Assembly: GCF_011839805.1 (NCBI RefSeq)
Contig: NZ_VWPY01000028.1
Coordinates: 1 to 58,592, forward strand
Origin: Kineococcus rubinsiae
GTDB taxonomy: Bacteria; Actinomycetota; Actinomycetes; Actinomycetales; Kineococcaceae
Length of the DNA stretch: 58,592 nucleotides
Direction: 5' to 3'
Shown here: piece after piece, positions 7,892 to 16,713 of the stretch
How positions within the stretch are numbered: the first letter of the stretch is position 1
How the letters are laid out: each line of letters opens with the position of its first letter
Translations under genes and position numbers: made by a program
The notes under the pieces: model-generated
Told to the model about the DNA's origin: nothing
What the model saw: the letters and a program-made list of their open reading frames with translations, nothing else
Database searches by the model: none

Positions 7892-10093
7892 ATGTCCCAC
7901 GCCCCCAAGACGACGCTACGGATGGCTGCCGTCTTCACCGGCTTCGCGCTCTCCGCCGGCATCGCGGTCCCCGCCTTCGCCGCCGCTCCCTCCGTCGCCC
8001 GCGCCGCCGCGCCCTCCGTGTTCCTGGTCGCCGCTGACCCGGCGCCGGCGCAGGTCGTCTCGCGCCTCTCCGTCGCCACCGGGGCGCAGGAGGGTGGCAA
8101 CAAGATCCTCGTCTCGGGCACCGGCCTGGCCACCGTCGACGGCACCGACCCCACGAAGTTCGTGGCGGAGACCGTCAAGTTCGGCACGATCGACCCCAAG
8201 ACCAAGGCCTTCACCCCGCTGTCGACCGTCGCTGACGCCGACGTCACGGCGCTCTCGACCGGGGCGCTCGAGGTCAAGGTGCCCGCGGCCACCGCCGCCA
8301 CCGGCACGACCGCCGCGCAGCTCAAGGTCGTCGTCGTCGTCGGCGACGCGAAGGTCGGCCCCGCCTACACGTACGTGCAGGCCGCGCCGTCCACGAAGGT
8401 CCTGTCGGACACGGGGTACAGCTCCGACACCGGCAGCACCGGCTCCACCGTCACGGGTGAGGGCTTCGAGGTCACCGCCACGGGCAACCAGGTCGTCGTC
8501 GGCGGCAAGCCGGCCAAGGTCACCAAGGTCGAGGTCGCCGGGTCCGGGGACGACAAGCTGACGTTCAGCGCGCCCGCCGGGCTCGTCGGCGTGCAGGACG
8601 TCGTCGTCACCACCAAGGCCGGGTCCGCCTACGCCGGCTACGTCACCTTCGAGGCGACGACCCCCACGTTCTCCACCGACGTCAAGAGCGGCCTCACCAC
8701 GCAGCCCACGACCGTCGCGGTGACGGGCGCCAACCTGGGTCTGGTCAAGACCGCCAGCTTCCAGTTCACGACCGGTGGCAAGACGGTCAACGTCCCCGTC
8801 GCCGTCACCCCGGTCAAGGACAAGGCGGGCGCGCTCACCGGCCTCAAGCTGGTCGTCCCCAAGTGGGACGCCAAGTACATCGCCTTCGCCGACGGTGACA
8901 AGGGCATCGAGGGCCACATCGTCCTCGGCACCGGCGTCGTCTCCACGACGGGCGGCGCCGACGACAAGTTCGAGTGGAAGATCCCCGTCCAGTCGACGGT
9001 GACGGACGCTGACCAGGTCGCCGACGTGAAGGTCGCGACCTCCACGAAGTACACGCTCACGGGCACCGACCTCACGGGCCTGGTCAACGTGGTCCTCACG
9101 CCCCAGGCGGACAGCAAGTTCGGCAAGACGGTCACGGTTCCCGCGACCGCGGTCACCGTCGTCGACGGCACCAGCGCGTCGTTCATCCTCCCGACCCTCC
9201 CCGCCGGCAAGTACGACGTGGTCGTCAAGACGCAGGCGGCGAAGAACTCGGACACGTACGTGCTCACGTCCGCCGGTCTCCCGACCACCCTGACCAAGGC
9301 GAGCTACGCGGAGGCCGTCACCGGGTCCAAGCCGGTGGACGCCACCGTCTCCCTGACGGGCACCAACTTCACGGGCAACCTCAAGGCGCGCGTCTACGCG
9401 GTCGGCGCTGACGACGCCGCGAAGGACGCGGCCACGGCCACGGCCGTCAAGGCCACGTCCCTCACGGCGGGAACGTTCACCCTCGCCGGCAACCTGGGCG
9501 CCGGTGACTACACGGTGGAGCTGAGCACCGACGGTGGCACGACGTGGACCGGTCCGACCGCGACCGTCAAGCTCGTGCAGACCCTCACCAAGGTCGGCTA
9601 CACCAGCACGACCGGTGTCGTCACCCTCACGGGCACCGGCCTGACCAAGGCCACCGTGGCGCGCCTCTACAAGTCGGACACGGAGCCGGCGGACCTCGCC
9701 GACATCAAGGGCACCGCCATCACGACGACGGCCGCCACGGCCGGCTCGTTCACGGCCACGAAGGACCTCGGCGCCGGTGAGTACTCCGTCCAGGTCAGCC
9801 TCGACGGCAAGACCTGGTCGACCGCGACCAAGATCACGCTCATCGCGCCGCTGAAGCTCACGTCGGCCGCCTACGCCGACAAGAAGGTCACCCTGACGGG
9901 CGACAGCCTGAACACCGCCACCACGGTCAAGCTGTTCAAGGGCACGTTCGCGAGCTCGACCCAGGTGACCGGCACCTACGCCCCGGCGACGGGCATCTTC
10001 ACGGTGCCCACCGCCCTGGCCGCCGGTGAGTACTTCGTCTCCGTCCAGGCGGGGACCGGCGCGACCCTCACCACGACCTTCACGGTCGCGTGA
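7892..10093 (+). CDS. Secreted protein built of tandem IPT/TIG-like Ig repeats
   Basis: 733 residues. A Sec signal peptide is clear: a basic start, a hydrophobic core (about residues 11-28) and cleavage likely after AFA at residue 30. The rest is rich in Thr, Val, Gly, Ala and Lys. It falls into Ig-like beta modules of about 80-120 residues starting near 165, 254, 375, 462, 562 and 651. The last three share the openings TLTKASYA, TLTKVGYT and KLTSAAYA and recurring VTLTGTGL and LGAGEYSVQVSLDG units. There is no LPXTG, transmembrane tail or catalytic motif, so it is probably released or loosely wall-bound; a surface-layer or adhesive role is only a guess. AGGAG lies about 9 bases before the ATG. 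Confidence 0.82.
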   Translation: MSHAPKTTLRMAAVFTGFALSAGIAVPAFAAAPSVARAAAPSVFLVAADPAPAQVVSRLSVATGAQEGGNKILVSGTGLATVDGTDPTKFVAETVKFGTIDPKTKAFTPLSTVADADVTALSTGALEVKVPAATAATGTTAAQLKVVVVVGDAKVGPAYTYVQAAPSTKVLSDTGYSSDTGSTGSTVTGEGFEVTATGNQVVVGGKPAKVTKVEVAGSGDDKLTFSAPAGLVGVQDVVVTTKAGSAYAGYVTFEATTPTFSTDVKSGLTTQPTTVAVTGANLGLVKTASFQFTTGGKTVNVPVAVTPVKDKAGALTGLKLVVPKWDAKYIAFADGDKGIEGHIVLGTGVVSTTGGADDKFEWKIPVQSTVTDADQVADVKVATSTKYTLTGTDLTGLVNVVLTPQADSKFGKTVTVPATAVTVVDGTSASFILPTLPAGKYDVVVKTQAAKNSDTYVLTSAGLPTTLTKASYAEAVTGSKPVDATVSLTGTNFTGNLKARVYAVGADDAAKDAATATAVKATSLTAGTFTLAGNLGAGDYTVELSTDGGTTWTGPTATVKLVQTLTKVGYTSTTGVVTLTGTGLTKATVARLYKSDTEPADLADIKGTAITTTAATAGSFTATKDLGAGEYSVQVSLDGKTWSTATKITLIAPLKLTSAAYADKKVTLTGDSLNTATTVKLFKGTFASSTQVTGTYAPATGIFTVPTALAAGEYFVSVQAGTGATLTTTFTVA

Positions 10094-10129
10094 GGACTGC
10101 CTGATCTAGACAGCGCCGCCTGAGCACGC

Positions 10130-10161
10130 GGAAGGCCCCGACCACCCGGTCGGGGCCTTCC
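10130..10161 (+). terminator. Strong hairpin terminator after the secreted Ig-repeat gene
   Basis: A 14-bp perfect stem (GGAAGGCCCCGACC and its complement) closes a 4-base ACCC loop, 37 bases after the stop codon. There is no long T-run after it, which is usual in such GC-rich actinobacteria. Confidence 0.85.
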
Positions 10162-10324
10162 TGCGTCCCGGGTCCCGCCCACCGAGCGCCGCCGGCTCCC
10201 GCGGTCCGGCTCGCCGCGCAGGACGGTCCGGTCCGTCGTAGCGTGCGGAGCGGTCCGCCGTCGTGGCAGACGCACCCCTCGCCCGTGGAAGCTGCCGCGG
10301 GCCCACCCCGGAGGACCGCCCACG

Positions 10325-11266
10325 GTGCACGCGCTCGCGACCGCCCGCTCCCTCACGGTGTCCACGCCCCTGCCGGCGGCGGGACGCACCCGGGAGCGCT
10401 TCGAACTCCTGGCCCGCACCGCGGCCGACGACCTCACCACGGCCCGGGTCCTCGAGGCCCACCTGGATGCCGTGGCCATCCTCGCCGAGCACGGCACCCC
10501 GCCGTCCGCGCTGCCGCCCGGTTCCACGTGGGGCGTGTTCGCGGCCGAAGCCTCGGGCGTCCGCCTCGACGCCGTGCCCACCGCCGGCGGCGACTGGCTG
10601 CTCACCGGGACCAAGCCGTGGTGCTCGCTGGCCGGGCGCCTCTCCCACGCCCTCATCACCGCCCACACCGACGAGGGGCGCCGGCTGTTCCGGGTGGAGC
10701 TGGGCGACCCGGGCGTCGAGGTCCTGGAGGGCACCTGGGCGTCGCGGGGTCTGGTCGACGTCCCCAGCGGACCCGTGCGCTTCATGGCGGTGGCGGCCGA
10801 ACCCGTCGGCGATGCCGGGTGGTACCTGCGCCGGCCGGGGTTCGCGCACGGGGGGACGGGCGTCGCGGCGTGCTGGTTCGGCGGCGCCGTCGGGGTCGCC
10901 CGCGCGCTGTCCGCCGGCACCCGCGAACCCGACCAGCTCGCGCTGTGGCACCGCGGCGCGGTCGACCTCGACCTCGACGTCGCCCGGCTGGCGCTGGAGG
11001 CCGCGGCTGACGCGATCGACGGCGGGCAGGCTGAGGGTGCCGCGGGGGAGCTGCTCGCCGCCCGCACCCGCGCCCACGTCGCGGGGGCCGCGGAACGGGT
11101 CCTCACGGCCGTCGGCCACGCCCTGGGGCCGGCCCCGCTCGCGCTGGACGCCGCGCACGCCGCCCGGGTCGCGGACCTCACGGTGTACCTGCGCCAGCAC
11201 CACGCCGAGCGCGACGTGGCGGCCCTCGCCTCGATGCCGCGCACGACGACGGGGTGGCCCGCGTGA
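10325..11266 (+). CDS. Acyl-CoA dehydrogenase-like flavoprotein
   Basis: A 313-residue protein resembling acyl-CoA/acyl-ACP dehydrogenases but shorter than the usual 370-400 residues. The helical N-terminus is reduced, the beta domain includes GDWLLTGTKPWCSLAGRLSH, and the C-terminal helical domain runs from about residue 185. I cannot place a catalytic glutamate with confidence. The GTG start has GGAGGA 9 bases upstream. It is the first gene of a three-gene operon (4-base overlaps) with a PIG-L/methyltransferase and a GT2 glycosyltransferase, which suggests it oxidises an acyl chain or other intermediate of a glycoconjugate rather than serving beta-oxidation. Confidence 0.75.
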   Translation: MHALATARSLTVSTPLPAAGRTRERFELLARTAADDLTTARVLEAHLDAVAILAEHGTPPSALPPGSTWGVFAAEASGVRLDAVPTAGGDWLLTGTKPWCSLAGRLSHALITAHTDEGRRLFRVELGDPGVEVLEGTWASRGLVDVPSGPVRFMAVAAEPVGDAGWYLRRPGFAHGGTGVAACWFGGAVGVARALSAGTREPDQLALWHRGAVDLDLDVARLALEAAADAIDGGQAEGAAGELLAARTRAHVAGAAERVLTAVGHALGPAPLALDAAHAARVADLTVYLRQHHAERDVAALASMPRTTTGWPA

Positions 11267-12681
11267 GCCTCCCCGCCCTCGACGGCACAGCCCTCGACGG
11301 CGCAGCCCTCGACGGGCCGGCCTTCACCCACGACGGCCCGGGCACCGCGGAGGCGTCGTGGCTCGCGTGGCCGGGGTTGCGCGACCTCCCCGCCGCCGGC
11401 GCGTCGAGCGTCACCCACCTGCTGCTCGTGGCCGCGCACCCCGACGACGAGACCCTGGGGGCGGGGGGACTGCTGGCGACCGCGGCGGCCGCCGGCGCCC
11501 GCGTCGACGTCGTGGTCGCCACCGACGGCGAGGGTTCGCACCCCGCCTCGACGACGCACACGGGGGCGGAGCTGGCCGGGGTGCGCGCCGACGAGGTCGA
11601 GCGGGCCGTCCACCTCCTCGCGCCGCAGGCCGCGCTGCACCTCCTGCACCTCGGCGACGGCGCCCTGACCGAGCACGTCGACGCCCTGACCGCGCACCTG
11701 CGCACCCTGGTCGGGCCGGGCTCCCTCGTCGTCGCGCCCTGGGCCGGTGACCGCCACCCCGACCACGAGGCCGCCGCGCACGCCGCCGCCGGGGCCGTCG
11801 AGGGCAGCGGGGCGCGCCTCTGGAACTACCCCGTGTGGGCCTGGCACTGGGCCCGGCCCGGTGGCCCCGAGGTCCCGTGGACGTCCGCCGTGCGACTCGA
11901 CCTGGCCCCGGACGTGCTGCAGGGCAAGCTGACCGCTCTGGCCGAGCACACCAGTCAGGTCGCCCCGCTCTCGCCCGCGGCAGGCGACGAGGTGCTCCTG
12001 CCGGCCTCCGTCCTGGCCCACTTCACCCGCGGGTTCGAGGTGTTCCTCACCGACGGCCCGGCGGGCCGCGACAGCCTGGACGCGGCGTTCTTCGAAGAGT
12101 TCTACGCGGGCAACGGCGACGACCCGTGGGGTTTCGAGGACCGCTGGTACGAGCAGCGCAAGCGCGACCTGACGCTGGCCGTGCTGCCGCGCAGGAGGTT
12201 CCGTCGCGGTCTGGAGGTGGGCTGCAGCGCGGGGGTCGCCACGGTCGGCCTGGCCGAGCGGTGCGAGGAGCTGCTGGCCCTCGACGCGTCGCCGTCCGCG
12301 CTGGCCCTGGCCGCGGAGCGCTTGCGGGGCAGCGGGTCCCGCGTCGAGCTGCGCGAGGGCGTGGTGCCGCGGGACTGGCCCGCCGGGACGTTCGACCTCG
12401 TCGTGATGGCCGAGGTCGCCTACTACTGCGGCCCGGAGGACCTGCAGCAGCTGGCCGCCGCGGCCGTGGCGGCGCTGGCCCCGGACGGGGTGCTCGTGGC
12501 CTGCCACTGGCGTCACCTGGTCGAGGGCTACCCCAGCACCGGCGACGAGGTCCACCGCGTCCTGCGCGCCCAGCCCGGGGTGCAGGTCCTCGCCCACCAC
12601 GAGGAGGAGGACTTCCTGCTGGACGTCCTCGTCCCCGCCCCGGCGGTCTCCGTCGCCCGCGCGGAGGGGCTCACCCCGTGA
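11263..12681 (+). CDS. PIG-L family deacetylase fused to a SAM-dependent methyltransferase
   Basis: 472 residues with two catalytic halves. The N-terminal PIG-L domain (about 50-265) has the zinc motif AHPDDE at 58-63 and the later DRHPDHEAAA; this family removes N-acetyl groups from N-acetylglucosamine-type substrates. The C-terminal domain (about 290-460) is a class I methyltransferase of NodS-like type with the SAM loop LEVGCSAGVATVG and FDLVVMAEVAYY. The start is taken as GTG 11263, overlapping the upstream stop by 4 bases; GTG 11254 is an alternative. Its first 20 residues hold an odd ALDG triplication. Deacetylation then N-methylation of an amino sugar is the simplest reading of the fusion. 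Confidence 0.88.
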   Translation: MSLPALDGTALDGAALDGPAFTHDGPGTAEASWLAWPGLRDLPAAGASSVTHLLLVAAHPDDETLGAGGLLATAAAAGARVDVVVATDGEGSHPASTTHTGAELAGVRADEVERAVHLLAPQAALHLLHLGDGALTEHVDALTAHLRTLVGPGSLVVAPWAGDRHPDHEAAAHAAAGAVEGSGARLWNYPVWAWHWARPGGPEVPWTSAVRLDLAPDVLQGKLTALAEHTSQVAPLSPAAGDEVLLPASVLAHFTRGFEVFLTDGPAGRDSLDAAFFEEFYAGNGDDPWGFEDRWYEQRKRDLTLAVLPRRRFRRGLEVGCSAGVATVGLAERCEELLALDASPSALALAAERLRGSGSRVELREGVVPRDWPAGTFDLVVMAEVAYYCGPEDLQQLAAAAVAALAPDGVLVACHWRHLVEGYPSTGDEVHRVLRAQPGVQVLAHHEEEDFLLDVLVPAPAVSVARAEGLTP

Positions 12682-13418
12682 CGGCCGGGTCGGCGCAACC
12701 TCGCCGGCCGGCGTCCGCCCGCGATCTCGTCCACGGCCGCGAGGCGGTCGAGCGCGTCCTCGTGGTCGTGCCCGCCCGCGACGAGGAGGCCCTCGTGGGG
12801 GCGTGCGTCGCGGCGGTGGTGGAGGCGGCCCGGCGGGTCGCCGTCGCGGTGGACGTGCTGGTGGTCGCCGACGGCTGCCGCGACGACACCGCGGCCGCCG
12901 CCCGCGCGGCCGGGGCCCGCGTCCTGGTCCCCGGCCCGGAACCCGTCGGGGTCGGGGCCGCGCGCGCCGCGGGGGTCGCCGAGGGCCTGCACCGCAGCGG
13001 CGCCGCGGGGACGTGGGTCGCGTGCACCGACGCGGACTCCCTCGTCCCGGCGTGCTGGCTGGCGCACCAGATGGAGCACGCCGCGGCCGGGGCCGACCTC
13101 GTCCTGGGCGTGGTCGACCTCCCGCCCGCCGGTGCCGGTGACCGCAATGCCCTGTGGCGCAGCCGGTACGCGGCCGGCATCCACGGCGCGACGCACCGGC
13201 ACGTGCACGGCGCGAACCTCGGGGTCCGGGCCTCGACCTACCTGGCCGCGGGCGGTTTCGGGGCCCTCTCCGCGCACGAGGACACCCGGTTCGCGGAGTC
13301 CGTGGCGCGCCTGCGCGGAACCCGGGTCGTCTCGACCGTCGCCTGCCCCGTCGTCACGAGCGACCGCCGCGTGGGCCGGGCCCCGGCGGGGGTCGCGCAC
13401 GACCTCCGCACCGCCTGA
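12678..13418 (+). CDS. Family 2 glycosyltransferase
   Basis: 246 residues, GT-A fold. It opens with VERVLVVVPARDEEALVGAC, then VLVVADGCRDDTAAAAR and the metal-binding TDADSLVPACWL, followed by acceptor-region elements around HGANLGVRASTYLAAGGF. No transmembrane helices are evident, so it is probably cytosolic. It is the last gene of the operon (GTGA overlap) and probably transfers a sugar to or from the product of the deacetylase/methyltransferase. Donor and acceptor are unknown. Confidence 0.87.
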   Translation: MTAGSAQPRRPASARDLVHGREAVERVLVVVPARDEEALVGACVAAVVEAARRVAVAVDVLVVADGCRDDTAAAARAAGARVLVPGPEPVGVGAARAAGVAEGLHRSGAAGTWVACTDADSLVPACWLAHQMEHAAAGADLVLGVVDLPPAGAGDRNALWRSRYAAGIHGATHRHVHGANLGVRASTYLAAGGFGALSAHEDTRFAESVARLRGTRVVSTVACPVVTSDRRVGRAPAGVAHDLRTA

Positions 13419-13422
13419 GCCG

Positions 13423-14367
13423 TCAGCCGACCCGCGGCTGGGTCCGCGCGAACTCCTCGACCTGCGTCAGGTCGACGATGCCCGCGTCGGAACCCAGCCC
13501 GGTGGCCACGAGGCTGCCGCACGCGAGGCCGCGCTCGGCGGCCGCGAGCTCGTCCAGCCCCGCCAGCAGGCCCGACACGAACCCGGCCGTGAAGGCGTCG
13601 CCGCAGCCGGTCGTGTCCACGACGTCGACCGCGAAGGCGGGCAGCACCGTCTCGGGGGACCCGTTGCGGGCCACGCTGACGCCCTCGCCGCCGAGGGTCA
13701 GCACGGTGCACCCGACGCCCTGCGCGTGCAGCCAGCGCACGATCTCCGCGCGGTCCTCGGTGCCGACCAGCCAGCCGGCCTCCTCGACGTTCGGGAGCAG
13801 GTAGTCGACGAACGGCAGGGACGGGGCGATGAGCTCCTGCGCGTCGGGGCGCGGGCTCATGAGGAAGTCGACGGTGGTCGTGACGCCGAGCCCCTTCACC
13901 CGCTGAAGGATCCGCGCCATCGGCGCCCCGTCGATCCCGGGCAGGATGAACGCGCCCCCGAGGTGGAACACGTCGGCCTGCGCGACGAGGTCCCACGGGA
14001 CGTCGTCCTCCGTGAGGCCCGCGTTGGCGCCGATGACGTGCAGCGCAGGCCGGGAGCCGTCCGCGCGGATCGGCAGCAGGCTCGCCGACGTCTGGCGCTC
14101 CGGGTCGAGGAGGAGGTGCTCGACGTCGACGCCGTAGCCGGCCATCGTCGTCCGCACGAAACCCCCGATGGAGTCGTCGCCGATCCGGCCGACGGCGGCG
14201 ACGTCGACGCCGAGCTTGGCGAGGTCGACCGCGGGCGCGGCGGCCGTCCCCGCGACCGTGAACTTGATCTGCTGCAGCATCGCCAGCTGCTGCCCCGGGG
14301 GCACGGCCGTGAACGGCCACCCCAGCGCGTCCGCGATGTGGGCTCCGAACGAGATGACCTGCGGCAC
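13423..14367 (-). CDS. PfkB/ribokinase-family sugar kinase
   Basis: 314 residues. PfkB signature 1 is represented by GRIGDDSIGGFVRTTMAGYG and signature 2 by DVVDTTGCGDAFTAGFVSGL, including the catalytic Asp of the DTTGCGD anion hole. The substrate (sugar, nucleoside or KDG) is not readable. The GTG at 14367 is chosen for its GGAGGA five or so bases upstream; 32 bases separate it from the preceding gene on the same strand. It is convergent with the GT2 gene, with the stops 5 bases apart. Confidence 0.88.
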   Translation of the reverse strand: MPQVISFGAHIADALGWPFTAVPPGQQLAMLQQIKFTVAGTAAAPAVDLAKLGVDVAAVGRIGDDSIGGFVRTTMAGYGVDVEHLLLDPERQTSASLLPIRADGSRPALHVIGANAGLTEDDVPWDLVAQADVFHLGGAFILPGIDGAPMARILQRVKGLGVTTTVDFLMSPRPDAQELIAPSLPFVDYLLPNVEEAGWLVGTEDRAEIVRWLHAQGVGCTVLTLGGEGVSVARNGSPETVLPAFAVDVVDTTGCGDAFTAGFVSGLLAGLDELAAAERGLACGSLVATGLGSDAGIVDLTQVEEFARTQPRVG

Positions 14368-14399
14368 GACGTCCTCCGGCGGCTGGTGGGGAGCGGAGG

Positions 14400-15344
14400 T
14401 CAGCGCCTGGCGGCCAGCAGGCCCAGCCCGATGGCGACGACGTCCTCCGCGACGGCACTCTGCCAGTCGGGCACGCGCTGCCCCGCCGAGGCGCGCCACG
14501 ACGCGCCCGCGACCGACCCGGCGGCGGCGCCGGCGGCGCCGGCGAGCGCCGGCAGGAACCGCCGCGACCCCGCGCGGCCGGCCAGCACCGCCGCCCCACC
14601 GGCGCCGGCGAGCAGGCGCACCGGGAGCCCGCCGGCCGACAACCGGGACGGGGTGCCGGGCTGCTTGTCGACGACGACCTCCCCGCCGAGGGCGACGAGG
14701 CCGCCCACGGCCGCGGCGACGGAGGAACCCGTGAGCGCGGGCGCCGCGAGGCCGAGCGAGCTGCGGCCACCGACCGCCACGCCCAGCAGGGCGGCGCGGA
14801 CGAGCAGCCCGGCCGAGGCGGGGACCGGCCGGTCGACGACGGCCGTCGAACCCCGCGGCGGCGAGGGTTCCAGCTGCCGCAGCGTCCAGTGCGTCGTGAC
14901 GCCGTAGGCGAGGTGCGGCAGGGCGTCCGACAGCCAGTCCTGCGCGGTCCAGTCGCGCAGGTCCGTGACGCCGAGCGCGGCGGCCGGCAGGTCGGTGGCG
15001 GCCATGGCGGCCGCACCGGTCAGGACCCCGCCCACCCCGGCGGGCAGCCGGAGACCGGCGCGGCGCAGGACCCCGACGAGGGCGCCGACGCCGACCCCGG
15101 CGACCGTGCCGGACAGCGCGGCGTACGCCTCGCGGCGGTTGGCGGCCTCGGTGCGCGATCCGCCGATCCTCAGCCCGAGACGGTCGGCGAGGGCGTCGAC
15201 GACGGCCCCCGGCATCCCCGAGGCGTCCCGGCCGCGCACGGCCATGTCGGCGTAGGTGACGGCGTTCAGGACGGTGGTGCCGACGGCGCCGGCGGCCAGT
15301 CCGGACACCAGGGCGGAGCGGTGAGGGGTGGTCGCGGGAGTCAT
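14400..15344 (-). CDS. Membrane protein with C-terminal DUF4126-like domain
   Basis: 314 residues, two hydrophobic halves. Residues 1-160 hold about four helices of unknown family (SALVSGLAAGAVGTTVLNAV; LPHLAYGVTTHW). Residues about 175-314 resemble DUF4126: ALLGVAVGGRSSLGLAAPAL, the conserved GGEVVVDKQPGTPSR and the ending DWQSAVAEDVVAIGLGLLAA. I take it as a fusion of two membrane modules; the function is unknown. It lies in the same direction as the flavin reductase and Moco genes upstream (17-base gap), so it may belong to that operon. Confidence 0.65.
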   Translation of the reverse strand: MTPATTPHRSALVSGLAAGAVGTTVLNAVTYADMAVRGRDASGMPGAVVDALADRLGLRIGGSRTEAANRREAYAALSGTVAGVGVGALVGVLRRAGLRLPAGVGGVLTGAAAMAATDLPAAALGVTDLRDWTAQDWLSDALPHLAYGVTTHWTLRQLEPSPPRGSTAVVDRPVPASAGLLVRAALLGVAVGGRSSLGLAAPALTGSSVAAAVGGLVALGGEVVVDKQPGTPSRLSAGGLPVRLLAGAGGAAVLAGRAGSRRFLPALAGAAGAAAGSVAGASWRASAGQRVPDWQSAVAEDVVAIGLGLLAARR

Positions 15345-15361
15345 CGGCCCATCCTCGGGCG

Positions 15362-16096
15362 TCAGCCCCCGAACCGCTCGGTGCGGACCCGCGCCGCGGG
15401 GTGCCCCGCGGCGACGAGCAGGTCCGCGACGACCTCCACGAACGGGGTGGGTCCGCAGACGTAGCAGGTGGGCCGCTGCGCGGCGGGGACCGTCGCAGCC
15501 GCGAGCAGGGCGGCGTCGAGGCGGCCCGGCGGGCGCGGGTCGCCCGGCGGCGCCTCGCGCGTCCACACCTCGGTCAGCGCGAACCCGGAGTCCTGCCCGG
15601 CCCGCTGCTCGAGCTCGTCGCGGTACATCGCGGCGGCCGGCGTCCGCGTGGACTGCAGCAGCCGCAGCGGGACCGGGCTGCCGAGGGCGGCGTGGGTGCG
15701 CACGACGGAGAGCAGGGGGACGACGCCCGAACCCCCGCCGACCAGCTGGACGGGGCCGCCGTCACGGTCGGGGTCCCACGTGAACCAGCCGCCCAGCGGG
15801 CCCGTCACCTCGAGCACGTCACCCGGGCGGACCTCCTCGACGAGGAACGGCGACACCTCGCCGTCGTCGAGGAGCTCGACGCCGATCTCGACGACCACCT
15901 CGTCGGCGGGCGCCAGCGCGGGCGACGCCAGCGAGTACGAGCGCACCGCCTGGTAGCCGTCGGGGGCCGTCAGGCGGACGTCGACGTGCTGCCCCGCAAG
16001 GCTTCCCGGCCAGTCGGGGACGCGCAGCGAGAGGGTCCGCGCGGTGGCCGTCTCGGCGCGGACGCCGACGACCTCCGAGGTGCGCCAGCCGCTCAG
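15362..16096 (-). CDS. Ferredoxin-NADP reductase-like FAD oxidoreductase
   Basis: About 244 residues. The FAD-binding barrel has RSYSLASPAL (RxYSxx motif); the NAD domain has GGGSGVVPLLSVVRTH and ends with CYVCGPTPFVEVVADLLVAAG and ERFGG. No 2Fe-2S cysteine cluster is present. No ATG, GTG or TTG fits just after the upstream gene. A CTG at 16096 overlaps that stop as CTGA and has AGGAGAGG 8 bases upstream, so CTG is the likely start; GTG 16120 is the alternative. It directly follows a sulfite-oxidase-fold Moco protein and probably supplies or accepts its electrons. Confidence 0.87.
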   Translation of the reverse strand: MSGWRTSEVVGVRAETATARTLSLRVPDWPGSLAGQHVDVRLTAPDGYQAVRSYSLASPALAPADEVVVEIGVELLDDGEVSPFLVEEVRPGDVLEVTGPLGGWFTWDPDRDGGPVQLVGGGSGVVPLLSVVRTHAALGSPVPLRLLQSTRTPAAAMYRDELEQRAGQDSGFALTEVWTREAPPGDPRPPGRLDAALLAAATVPAAQRPTCYVCGPTPFVEVVADLLVAAGHPAARVRTERFGG

Positions 16097-16713
16097 AGCG
16101 CGTACCTCTCCTCGCGCCACGGGTCGCCCGCCGGGTGGTACCCGGCGCGCTCCCAGAACCCGAGCTCCTCGGTGTGCGACAGCGTGATGCCCGAGACCCA
16201 CTTCGCCGACTTCCACAGGTACAGGTGCGGCACCAGCAGCCGCGCGGGCCCGCCGTGGACCGGGTCCAGGGGGCGGCCGTCGTAGCCGTCGACGATCCAG
16301 GCGCGACCGCCGCGCAGGTCCGCGACGGGCAGGTTCGTGGTGTACCCGCCGTAGGAGTGCACCATCGCGTACGCGGCCGTCGTCTCGACGCGCTCCAGCA
16401 GGGTGTCGAGGGAGTACCCCGACCAGTGCGTGCCGAACTTCGACCACCGCGTGACGCAGTGCAGGTCGACCTCGACGCGCTCGCGCGGCAGGGCGTGCAG
16501 CCCGTTCCAGTCCCAGTGGTGGGAGCTGCCCGTCTCGGTGGTGACCGAGAACCGCCAGTCGTCCTGCTCCACGCGCGGCGTCGGCCCGGCGGACAGCACC
16601 GGGAACTCCTCCGTCACGTACTGCCCCGGGGGCAGGGCCGCCGCGGGTGCGCGCCGCCGCCCCGTGAAGCCCCGGGTCACCGGGCTGGGGGCGGGTCGCT
16701 GCTCGTCGTCCAC
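16093..16713 (-). CDS. Molybdopterin-dependent oxidoreductase, sulfite-oxidase fold
   Basis: 206 residues. The Moco-binding domain includes VDLHCVTRWSKFGTHWSG, where the Cys is the expected molybdenum ligand, and DGRPLDPVHGGPARLLVPHLYLWK. It lacks a Tat signal peptide and a dimerisation domain, so it is a short cytosolic form. The GTG at 16713 has GGAG 5 bases upstream. Its stop overlaps the start of the flavin reductase, which makes a two-component redox pair likely. The substrate (sulfoxide, sulfite or other) is not known. Confidence 0.88.
   Translation of the reverse strand: MDDEQRPAPSPVTRGFTGRRRAPAAALPPGQYVTEEFPVLSAGPTPRVEQDDWRFSVTTETGSSHHWDWNGLHALPRERVEVDLHCVTRWSKFGTHWSGYSLDTLLERVETTAAYAMVHSYGGYTTNLPVADLRGGRAWIVDGYDGRPLDPVHGGPARLLVPHLYLWKSAKWVSGITLSHTEELGFWERAGYHPAGDPWREERYAL

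Noticed and set aside
9976-12600. Long minus-strand open frame across the terminator and two plus-strand genes
   Set aside because: It crosses a strong terminator hairpin, has no recognisable motif, and the plus strand carries clear acyl-CoA dehydrogenase and PIG-L genes.
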